A stretch of 64,000 bases of DNA, taken from Candidatus Eisenbacteria bacterium (GTDB lineage: Bacteria > Eisenbacteria > RBG-16-71-46 > CAIMUX01 > JAHJDP01). Positions within the stretch are counted from its first letter, which is position 1. Every line of letters begins with the position of its first letter. The translations under genes and the position numbers were made by a program. Below are positions 9,202 to 16,016 of this stretch, one piece after another. Location of the stretch: positions 1-64,000 of the forward strand of contig JAHJDP010000018.1 in NCBI GenBank assembly GCA_018831195.1. The letters run 5' to 3'. The notes beneath the pieces were generated by a model. It did no database searches. It had not been told where the DNA came from and saw only the letters and a list, made by a program, of their open reading frames with translations.

Positions 9202-9771
9202 TTGGATCCCACACCCAGTATATGGAAAGAGCTTCTCAAGCGATCTTCCGCATTAAGGCGTCGCTACGGTGATATACCAGGTGGCCCGGAAGACACGCGG
9301 TCTCTCGCTCTTCGTGCTGCCGCAAAGTTCCCAAACGGCGGTTTACCAAATGTGAATACCCGGGACCATCTATATGCGGTGTGGACAAAGGCATTATATT
9401 CGGTGCTGAATGATCTTCGTAGACGGCAGAAAACTGCGCAAAAACATGGTTTTGGACATCAAGTACAGATTGAGGATTACCACAGCAGTACAGACGCGGG
9501 CCATGATGAATTACTCTCACAAATGATTATGGCACTCAAAGAACTAGAGAAGCTGGACCAGGAGATGGAAGAACAAAAGGCCCAAATTCTAACTATGCGA
9601 TACCTGGGTGGACTCAAATGGAGCGAAATAGCGGCCGAGCTTGGCTCTTCGATTACATCTGTCCGGCGGGAAGCGCAATTCGCAATCGCCTGGATGAGGA
9701 ACGAGCTCATACAGAGCGGAGTCCAAATGGATAACCTTGACGTAAGGGAGGCAGGCAATGACTCCAAATGA
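9202..9771 (+). CDS. ECF-like RNA polymerase sigma factor (short region 2)
   Basis: This 189-residue protein resembles sigma-70 ECF proteins found beside Ser/Thr kinases. Region 4 is clear: RYLGGLKWSEIAAELGSS near residues 132-150 is the first half of the -35-binding helix-turn-helix, followed by TSVRREAQFAIAWMR. Region 2 (about 20-85) is shorter and less typical than usual. The start is TTG at 9202 after AAAGGG, with no better ATG in frame, which suggests low translation. It is followed, with a 14-bp overlap, by a 68-residue kinase-module protein. Likely role: directing transcription of the neighbouring exported-protein cluster, an inference from position only. Confidence 0.85.
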   Translation: MDPTPSIWKELLKRSSALRRRYGDIPGGPEDTRSLALRAAAKFPNGGLPNVNTRDHLYAVWTKALYSVLNDLRRRQKTAQKHGFGHQVQIEDYHSSTDAGHDELLSQMIMALKELEKLDQEMEEQKAQILTMRYLGGLKWSEIAAELGSSITSVRREAQFAIAWMRNELIQSGVQMDNLDVREAGNDSK

Positions 9772-9964
9772 ACGCAAGAAAGCCTGGAAACGAATTCAAG
9801 ACCTTTATCATGCCGCCCGAGAACTTCAGGAAGACGCCCGAGCCCAATTTCTTGCCTACCAATGCGCCGGCGACAAAAATACCCGAGTCAAAGTAGAACG
9901 TCTCCTCGCAGCCACAGAAAACTGCAGCTTCCTAGCCGATAGCTTTGATGAAGCTGAATCCTGA
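9758..9964 (+). CDS. Stand-alone N-terminal module of ECF-linked Ser/Thr kinases
   Basis: This 68-residue protein starts at ATG 9758 after AGGGAGG (6-nt spacing), overlapping the sigma gene by 14 bp. Its pattern (W-x-x-I-x-x-L-Y-x-A-A, then AQFLAYQCAGD, then V-x-x-L-L-A and SFLADSF) matches the segment that normally precedes the kinase domain in sigma-linked Ser/Thr kinases of Acidobacteria-like bacteria. Here it ends in a stop, and no kinase frame follows in the next 370 bp. The only nearby kinase is divergent and lacks this segment. It may be a separate regulatory partner or the remnant of a lost kinase. Confidence 0.7.
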   Translation: MTPNERKKAWKRIQDLYHAARELQEDARAQFLAYQCAGDKNTRVKVERLLAATENCSFLADSFDEAES

Positions 9965-10102
9965 TTTTGATCCAAATTGGTCATTCCGAATAGCCCCCTC
10001 CAATTTCTGTTATAGCCTGCCATTTTTTTCAAAAATAACCTGAGGATCCTTGGCAATTCCGACTAGCTTCTACGTTGTACTTATTAGAAGGAGGAAATAG
10101 CA

Positions 10103-10240
10103 ATGGAGGGCGAGTTTGGCCACGGGTTAGGACAAAGCCAGCATTGTAATATCATCCAAGCAGTCGAGGTGATTGGTCGAATTTCGTTCGCCGGTGGCAA
10201 TTCAATACACAAAACACATACCCTCCTTCAGATCAGATGA
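10103..10240 (+). CDS. Small ORF (45 aa) with a strong Shine-Dalgarno
   Basis: The 45-residue frame has an excellent ribosome-binding site, AAGGAGG at 10088-10094, spaced 8 nt from the ATG at 10103. The product starts MEGEFGHGLGQSQHC and has no signal peptide or membrane segment. No family is recognised. It lies in the 379-bp gap (9965-10343) before the exported-protein cluster, whose remaining sequence shows nothing clear. It could be a leader peptide or a small protein. Confidence 0.4.
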   Translation: MEGEFGHGLGQSQHCNIIQAVEVIGRISFAGGNSIHKTHTLLQIR

Positions 10241-10343
10241 ATAGCCTTAGTTTATACAATCGAAACAGAATGGCTGGATGAACAGAAGCTCTTTTAGGGT
10301 TAATCCTGTCATCGAAAGGGACAGCTTAATAAGGAGTTAACAA

Positions 10344-10793
10344 ATGAAGCCCAATAGATATGTCGTATTTGGACTGTCTCTCGTCCTTGCAGGGCTAATT
10401 CTCGGATCACATCTAGCCCTTGCGAAGGGCGATGAGGGAAATGTGAATGGTCGATGGGGAGGTGAGCGAACGAGCAGCCAAGGTATTAAGAGCGTGTCTC
10501 TGAACCGAGATGGCTGGATTATCGTGGCAGGTTATGGAGCCGTTCAAGGCGACAAAGTGTATGTAAAGGTTGGGCGCAGCCGAGAGGTGCCGATCGGGGT
10601 TTGCCCGTGTGGAGAGGGCGGCCGGTTCGAGGTTTTAAGCCCCAGCCTCCAGTTATTGGTGTCTCTTGATAAGTTTTTTCCTGTACGAATTGTTATAGGG
10701 CCTCCGAGTTGGAGGGATATTTCAACCCAGGCTTCTGAGAGATTTGTATGGGAAGGAAGGATCTCCGTAAGAAACGGTGTCGATCCTGACTAA
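10344..10793 (+). CDS. Exported protein A of mirrored cluster, unknown function
   Basis: The product has 149 residues. AAGGAG precedes the ATG with 7-nt spacing. A signal peptide is clear (about 1-27, ending LALAKG). The mature domain (about 45-145) is predicted mostly beta from its alternating pattern and contains two Cys (CPC). It is a paralogue of the lipoprotein at 13103: both share GWIIV, D/SDKxYV, the RIV-GPPS stretch and ERFVW near the end. It is followed 59 bp later by protein B. The family is not recognised. Function is unknown; periplasmic or surface location is inferred from the signal peptide. Confidence 0.85.
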   Translation: MKPNRYVVFGLSLVLAGLILGSHLALAKGDEGNVNGRWGGERTSSQGIKSVSLNRDGWIIVAGYGAVQGDKVYVKVGRSREVPIGVCPCGEGGRFEVLSPSLQLLVSLDKFFPVRIVIGPPSWRDISTQASERFVWEGRISVRNGVDPD

Positions 10794-10852
10794 ACGCACA
10801 ATGAAGAAATCACAGTTCAGATTCATTGAAAAGTTCAGAGAGGAGAGAGGCG

Positions 10853-11269
10853 ATGACCTCGATCAAGTATGTTAGTAGGGCAGTCGTCCTGATAATGGTT
10901 CTTCTGGTTTCCGTCGTCTGGGCCAGTGGAGCGATCTATTCGATTGGTCAAGAAGGTGAACAGATTCTCGTTATGCTGGATCCCTCAATGCTGAAGCGTG
11001 TGTGGGTAGGATGCACCATCTGGGACGGGGATCAGGAAGTCGACCTTCCGGCTAAAAAAGTGTCTGCTTTGGAGAGCGTTTGCACATTCTTCTTGGGTGA
11101 ACATTCACGGGGCTACCATGACGCAGTTGTCGCAGTCTGGGGCAGGAGGGTAGACGCCGAGGATTGCCACAATGGACCCAAGAGAAAGGCATGTCAGTGG
11201 TGTCGCATGCATGGATACCATTTGGAAGAAGAGATGGATCGCCGGTACTTCACCGTCGAGGTTCGCTGA
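10853..11269 (+). CDS. Exported protein B of mirrored cluster, unknown function
   Basis: The product has 138 residues from the ATG at 10853, preceded by GAGGAGAG; an earlier in-frame start at 10826 lacks a good site. An N-terminal hydrophobic segment (about 8-25) is a signal peptide or anchor. It is a shorter paralogue of the protein at 12302: shared elements are W-[VL]-G-C, DLPA-[KH]-[KR]-V, VWG/LWS and GYHLE followed by an aromatic-rich stretch. The mature part has five Cys, which may form disulfides. No known domain is recognised. It lies between paralogue A and lipoprotein C in one probable operon. Confidence 0.8.
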   Translation: MTSIKYVSRAVVLIMVLLVSVVWASGAIYSIGQEGEQILVMLDPSMLKRVWVGCTIWDGDQEVDLPAKKVSALESVCTFFLGEHSRGYHDAVVAVWGRRVDAEDCHNGPKRKACQWCRMHGYHLEEEMDRRYFTVEVR

Positions 11270-11481
11270 TAATAACCGAGAGAGCGCCCTGGGCATTACA
11301 TGTAATGAAAGCCATCTGGAAGCAGACCCAAGGGTGGGATGGAATGTACTGAGCACTTGTAAATCAACTTCTCTCTTTGAGCGATCTATTAAATTGGAGC
11401 TGAGAAAAGCGGACTAACCAGAGTCAAGGTTTTGTGAATCACAAGTCTATTGTAGTCAATGTTCGGAAGGAGAATGGGAAA

Positions 11482-12144
11482 ATGAAATCTTTAATCAGAG
11501 GCATCTCTCGCATGATTCTGCTATACATTGTGGTAATCTGCGCGATTGCCTGTAATAACAGCTTTCAGAAAGTAGGTGCCAACTCAAAGCAGCGGTTTTT
11601 CGCTCACGCGAAAACGGAGTTTAAAAGTTTGAACAGTACATTTTTAAATGTCGCCGAAAGTACGCTAGAGCGCGGCATTAAAAGTATGATAAATTCAATC
11701 GAGCAGAGAACTGATACCAGAAAACATGCTTCAAATCATTCGCGATTCTCTCGTGATCATAGAAACCCGTCACCGAAAATTAAGATTGGAGATAGTGGAC
11801 ACTCGCAATCTCGGACCGGAGCTACTAGGAATCGAAACTCTGGCCATTTCGGAAGCCGGGGCAGCGAATCCAAATCTTCTGACTCGAATAGCAATCTTAC
11901 CCAAGATACAGGGGACTTTATCTCCGACACATATCAAGCAACAAGAATGGGATGGGAGATAGCAAACGATGATCCGCAGCGTACAGCTGACCGGCTAATG
12001 AATGATGAGAAGTTTCAAAAGGATCTTTGCCGCACGGGAGACAACCTGATGAATAGCTCAAAACGTATGAATAAACATCTCGACAAAGCATCAAAAACGA
12101 CCAAGAAAGCAGCGGATTCTGTGAAAAAGGCACTTGGATGGTAA
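11482..12144 (+). CDS. Putative lipoprotein C, Ser/Asn-rich, unknown function
   Basis: The product has 220 residues from the ATG at 11482 (GGAG at 11469-11472); a start at 11434 would add 16 residues before the signal. The signal ends in CAIAC, a plausible lipobox with Cys near residue 24. Residues about 75-140 are a low-complexity Ser/Asn/Arg/His-rich linker. The C-terminal 60 residues are helical and charged (KTTKKAADSVKKALGW at the end), likely amphipathic. It is AT-rich in codon use compared with genes after 14.5 kb. It has no paralogue in the window and sits at the centre of the mirrored A-B-C-B'-A' cluster. No family is recognised. Confidence 0.75.
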   Translation: MKSLIRGISRMILLYIVVICAIACNNSFQKVGANSKQRFFAHAKTEFKSLNSTFLNVAESTLERGIKSMINSIEQRTDTRKHASNHSRFSRDHRNPSPKIKIGDSGHSQSRTGATRNRNSGHFGSRGSESKSSDSNSNLTQDTGDFISDTYQATRMGWEIANDDPQRTADRLMNDEKFQKDLCRTGDNLMNSSKRMNKHLDKASKTTKKAADSVKKALGW

Positions 12145-12301
12145 CAGAAATTGCAGCCGAAGAAAATCACAAACGCTTTTGGCTGTCTCTTACCGGCCGG
12201 TCACACTTGCGTTTCTTGCTCTCCAGGGCAAGAATTTCAAGTATTCACGAAAGGCTACGGGATACAGCACTACGCCCCTTTAGTGGGAGAAGAGGTCTAT
12301 C

Positions 12302-13069
12302 ATGAGCCCCAGCCGCAGATTCCTTGTAAGTTCTCTTCTTGTCTTTGTCAGCCTGGCTCTCTTGCCCAGCTCCCCGGCAGCACAGGTACTCACAGTCGAA
12401 GTAAGAGGTTCTCTTATCTTTTGCGAGTACGATATGCAAGAAAAGCGTAGCGGGTGGCTCGGCTGTAGCACAGTCCTCGAAAGCGGGACAGAGTACGATC
12501 TTCCGGCTCACCGCGTGCGCGGCCGCGGAAGAAAGACTTTTGTTGTCCCCTTTGGCATTGCCCGGTCCAGCGTCGAGTACGTTTGTGCACTATGGAGCGA
12601 GAAGGTTCGAGACAAAAATAACAAAATGGGCTACCACCTGGAGGATCGCTTGGCTACCTACCGTGACTTCTTTCCAACGATCCATGTGCTGACCTGCCGC
12701 GAACTGGAAGGGGCGCTGCACCTTTTCCTTGACGGTGTCCGTGCATTTAGCTTCGAGCGAAAGGTTCGCGATTCGAGCGCCGACCAAGAGGAGCTAAAGG
12801 ACCGAGCCCTTGCAACCGCCGAGGAAATCCTTGGTCTTGTGATTAGCTTAAAGGGGGTAATGCCGGGTACCAGTGCATTCCCCCCGATTCATCACTGGAT
12901 TGGTCGCGACGAATCAAGCGACCGAGAGTACAACTTGTTTTTCCAACTACACTGGGAAGATCAGGTTCTCGTTGGACTTGAGGCTGGAGGAACCATCACG
13001 CGTCTAATCGGGCATGACCTTCGTAAGATGGGTTTCGGTGGGAAGAGACAATATATATACAAGTTCTGA
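12302..13069 (+). CDS. Exported protein B' of mirrored cluster, unknown function
   Basis: The product has 255 residues. GGGAGAAGAGG lies before the ATG. A signal peptide (about 1-27) ends near PAAQ. Residues 30-120 are homologous to protein B at 10853 (W-L-G-C, YDLPAHRV, CALWSEKV, GYHLED). The extra C-terminal half (about 135-255) has no counterpart in B and no recognised domain; it contains a Glu/Asp-rich helix then a likely beta region ending in KRQYIYKF. It is followed 33 bp later by lipoprotein A'. B may be a truncated derivative, or B' a fusion. Confidence 0.82.
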   Translation: MSPSRRFLVSSLLVFVSLALLPSSPAAQVLTVEVRGSLIFCEYDMQEKRSGWLGCSTVLESGTEYDLPAHRVRGRGRKTFVVPFGIARSSVEYVCALWSEKVRDKNNKMGYHLEDRLATYRDFFPTIHVLTCRELEGALHLFLDGVRAFSFERKVRDSSADQEELKDRALATAEEILGLVISLKGVMPGTSAFPPIHHWIGRDESSDREYNLFFQLHWEDQVLVGLEAGGTITRLIGHDLRKMGFGGKRQYIYKF

Positions 13070-13102
13070 AAGAGGTTGATCATTCGCAGAAAGGAATAGG
13101 CT

Positions 13103-13561
13103 ATGAGAATTCTTGTGTACTGCTCCCTGATTCTTTCTCTCCTAGCGATAGGCTGCTCATCCCGGATGCAGGCTCTTGGAGATCTCGGCGATCTTACTCA
13201 CCAACGGTATGTTGCGCCACGGACGAGTGCACCGGACGTTGCGGACCCGGGTATCACAGGTGTCTCCCTGAATGACGATGGCTGGATCATCGTCGAAGGG
13301 CGGGGGGCTGGCTTAAGCGACAAGCTTTACGTCACCATTAGTGGTGACGAACAGGTTCCAATGGATGTGAGACCATCGGCCGACACGGGTGAATTCTGGG
13401 TAGTGTGCCCAAATTACTTCCTGGCCGTAAAGCCGGAAAGGGCTTTCACGATCCGCATTGTCGTTGGTCCCCCAAGCTACGGCAACGTCTCACGACCTTC
13501 CATGGAGAGGTTCGTGTGGGCAGGGACGGCCTCCGTGCGACGGGGTGCCACGCAGCACTGA
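13103..13561 (+). CDS. Lipoprotein A' of mirrored cluster, unknown function
   Basis: The product has 152 residues. The signal ends in LLAIGC, a good lipobox (Cys near residue 18), so it should be lipid-anchored, unlike its paralogue A at 10344. The two share GVSLN-DGWIIV, SDKLYV and R-IVVGPPS followed by MERFVWAG. The mature domain looks all-beta. AAAGGAATAGG precedes the start. The order relative to B' is reversed compared with A and B, giving the mirrored arrangement. Function is unknown. Confidence 0.83.
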   Translation: MRILVYCSLILSLLAIGCSSRMQALGDLGDLTHQRYVAPRTSAPDVADPGITGVSLNDDGWIIVEGRGAGLSDKLYVTISGDEQVPMDVRPSADTGEFWVVCPNYFLAVKPERAFTIRIVVGPPSYGNVSRPSMERFVWAGTASVRRGATQH

Positions 13562-13640
13562 ACTTGCTCCTGAATGAGAATCCAGGACACTCGATCCCGA
13601 AAAACGTACTGCCCAGGGCTGAAAGATGGAGGGTGTGATC

Positions 13641-14042
13641 ATGACTTACACTGACGGTCAAATCGAAAAGAAGATACAGAGGCTCGAGCGAGAGTCGAGG
13701 GTCCTCAGAATCCTTGCTGGTTTTTTGCTCTCACTCACTTGCGCCATACTTGTGATGGGTCAGGCACCTCGGACGCCCGAGCCGGAGAGCATTACAATCT
13801 GCGACGACCAGGGCAGAATCCGAATCGAGCTTGCTCTCGATCCCGGCGGTGCTCCATATATCTCTCTACAAGATGAGAATGGAATTACGCGAGCCAAGCT
13901 CGACGCCAATATCAGCGGCCCTGGCGTTCATTTCCGAAATGCCGACAACTCCCTCTTAGCTTCTCTCCGGATCTTTGGAGAGGACGAACCATTCTTGATA
14001 CTCTGTGCAGGAGATGGCAAGGTATTATTTAGAGCCCCATGA
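13641..14042 (+). CDS. Membrane-anchored beta-repeat protein D, unknown function
   Basis: The product has 133 residues from the ATG at 13641 (GGAGGGTGTGATC before it); a start at 13626 is less likely. A short charged coiled-coil-like N-terminus (about 5-25) precedes one membrane helix (about 26-45). The exported part has repeated short units of the type I-x-[IL]-x-D-x-x-G-x-x-R-x-x-L, each with a Pro-rich turn, likely beta hairpins. Similar proteins are common near exported-protein loci in uncultured bacteria, but no function is known to me. It closes the cluster begun at 10344. Confidence 0.75.
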   Translation: MTYTDGQIEKKIQRLERESRVLRILAGFLLSLTCAILVMGQAPRTPEPESITICDDQGRIRIELALDPGGAPYISLQDENGITRAKLDANISGPGVHFRNADNSLLASLRIFGEDEPFLILCAGDGKVLFRAP

Positions 14043-14564
14043 GGGATCGCTAGATTGACAGTGCATGATAAAGGATCAGGCATTTATCGGAGAGGCCACG
14101 TGAGGTTACGCGCGAAAACGTAGTTGTCCCTTCTAAATATTCCGTCCGCATTGGGGGGCTTACGGTTATGGGTTTCGCTGAAATAGCCCGCTAGGTTAAA
14201 AATACTCGGACGAGGTCGGATTCTTTGCGAATTTCGCCCATGGTTTTGAGTCCAAAAAACAGAGAATGGTTAGTAGAGGGTCTCACCCGGGGAGCCGCTT
14301 GAAGCCATCTCGAACCGGGGTGGCTTTTCTGGTTAACGCAGGCCTCGACGGTGGAAGCTGCTGAGGTCATGCTATATCCGCAAATTGTGCTCATAGTGGG
14401 CATGAGTTTATCACAGTTGCGGACTTATTGAATTCCAGGGAGTTACGGCCTTTTCGCAGACTACGCCTCGGAGTTTTGGCCTTCATAAAAACATCCAATT
14501 TCATCCATTTTCCTTGACGTGTTGCCGAAATGGAGGTAAATGGAGGTATTCATGGAGGTGTGAT
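14043..14564. other. Intergenic region before the Fic gene
   Basis: This 520-bp gap holds repeat copy 1 (14251-14405) and, just before the Fic start, three close GGAGGT motifs (14532-14558), any of which could act as a ribosome-binding site. No gene is seen. Confidence 0.6.
14251..14405 (+). repeat. Structured intergenic repeat, copy 1
   Basis: This copy begins CCAAAAAACAGAGAATGG and contains CGGGGAGCCGC, CTCGAA, GGTTAACG and GCTATATCCG in the order shared by all full copies. CACCCGG pairs with CCGGGGTG across a 17-nt inner part, and GGCCTC pairs with GAGGTC in a second hairpin. It lies upstream of the Fic gene. No known RNA family is recognised. Confidence 0.75.
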
Positions 14565-15611
14565 ATGGATCCCCTCGGCAACTTCATATTGCCAACACGG
14601 TTCGTCAAGATCATCGGTGAGATCGATGAGTTTAAGGGTCGGTGGGCCGCGTTGGGTAACCTGGCGCCGGAGCGCCTGTCGGCACTGAGAAGGATTGCCA
14701 CCATCGAATCGGTCGGATCGTCGACCCGGATCGAAGGCGTCAAACTGACTGACGACCAGATTGAGCGTTTGTTGTCGGGTGTGCGGATGACCTCATTTCA
14801 ATCACGCGACGAAGAGGAGGTCATCGGTTACGCGGACCTGCTGGAGATGATCTACGAGTCGTATCCGGAAATCATCCTAACCGAGAATACGATCCTCCAA
14901 CTGCATAGCATACTACTGAAGCACTCCGCCAAAGACCAACGCCATCGAGGTGCATGGAAGACCTTGCCCAATCGAGTGGAAGCTTTCGATGAGAATGGCC
15001 ATAGCATCGGCGTGATCTTTGAGACTGCGACTCCCTTCGATACGCCACGTTTGATGAACGAGCTTGTAACTTGGACCACTAAAGCCATACGGAGTGGTGA
15101 ATTTCATGTGCTTTTGATCATCGCCGTCTTTATTGTACGGTTTCTTGCGATTCATCCCTTCCAAGACGGTAATGGGCGTTTGTCTCGGGCCCTGACCACA
15201 TTACTCCTACTGCGAGCCGGCTACGAGTATGTTCCTTATTCCTCTTTGGAACGGATAGTCGAGGACAACAAGGAGGAGTATTACAAAACCTTACGCCGCG
15301 CCCAAACTACGCTCGACCATGATGAGGCACAACTCATCGACTGGATCGAATTCTTCTTGCTCGTCCTGCTACAGCAGAAGCAGGTACTCGAACGCAAGAT
15401 TGAAAACGAGAATTTGATAGCCCCACTCGCGCCGCTATCTGAAAAGTTACTCGCGATTGTTCGCGGGTACGGGCGCATAACGGTACGCGAAGCGACTGCT
15501 TTAACAGGTGCTAATCGCAATACGATTAAGGATCATCTGATTCGACTCGTAGAAGCCGGTCATCTGGCGCGGAAGGGGCAGGGACGTGGGAGTTGGTACA
15601 AGAAGATTTAA
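14565..15611 (+). CDS. Fic family protein with winged-helix C-terminus
   Basis: This is a probable AMP-transferase that modifies Ser/Thr/Tyr of target proteins, with autoinhibition. The product has 348 residues from the ATG at 14565 (GGAGG upstream). An N-terminal inhibitory motif S53-x-x-x-E57-G58 marks a class II Fic. The catalytic loop is H197-P-F-Q-D-G-N-G-R. The C-terminal 60 residues (about 285-345) form a winged helix (REATALTGANRNTIKDHLI), common in Fic/DUF4172-like regulators. All active-site residues are present. It is transcribed alone and bracketed by repeat copies 1 and 2 in direct orientation. Without a partner toxin or antitoxin gene it is more likely self-regulated than a classic module. 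Confidence 0.94.
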   Translation: MDPLGNFILPTRFVKIIGEIDEFKGRWAALGNLAPERLSALRRIATIESVGSSTRIEGVKLTDDQIERLLSGVRMTSFQSRDEEEVIGYADLLEMIYESYPEIILTENTILQLHSILLKHSAKDQRHRGAWKTLPNRVEAFDENGHSIGVIFETATPFDTPRLMNELVTWTTKAIRSGEFHVLLIIAVFIVRFLAIHPFQDGNGRLSRALTTLLLLRAGYEYVPYSSLERIVEDNKEEYYKTLRRAQTTLDHDEAQLIDWIEFFLLVLLQQKQVLERKIENENLIAPLAPLSEKLLAIVRGYGRITVREATALTGANRNTIKDHLIRLVEAGHLARKGQGRGSWYKKI

Positions 15612-15640
15612 TTGAATCTCTCATTTGGACGAAAAATGCT

Positions 15641-15764
15641 GGCGGTTAACGGGGAAGTTTCAAATTCAATCCGTCTCCAAAAAACAGAAATGGTAGAGGG
15701 TGTTGAACGGGGAGCCGCGATTTCCCACCTCGAACCCAGGCGGATTGTTTAGTTGCCCCTGGCC
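15641..15764 (+). repeat. Structured intergenic repeat, copy 2 (3' truncated)
   Basis: This copy starts GGCGGTTAACGGGG, as copy 3 does, and shares CTCCAAAAAAC, CGGGGAGCCGC and CCTCGAA. It lacks the second hairpin and the CGCTATAT tail. It lies 30 bp after the Fic gene; the rest of 15612-16016 is AT-rich and shows no gene. Confidence 0.65.
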
Positions 15765-16016
15765 ATAAAATCTTAATCATTAAATAGGATTTGCATATAT
15801 GTAACAAAATAGTCTTAAGCAACTTGTGCAACTGATGATTGTAGAGTAGACTCAAAGCCGTGGATTGGTGCTTATCTGATTTTTTTGGGGGAAGGTTCAA
15901 CCACGATAAATATCATCATCTCCCTTCTTTTCGATACTCGTAATCGCGATGGTAGGGTGGGGCGGAAGGGGTGATTGCGGTATCGGCCGAGTATCAGCAA
16001 AGAAGGGGTGTTTCTA

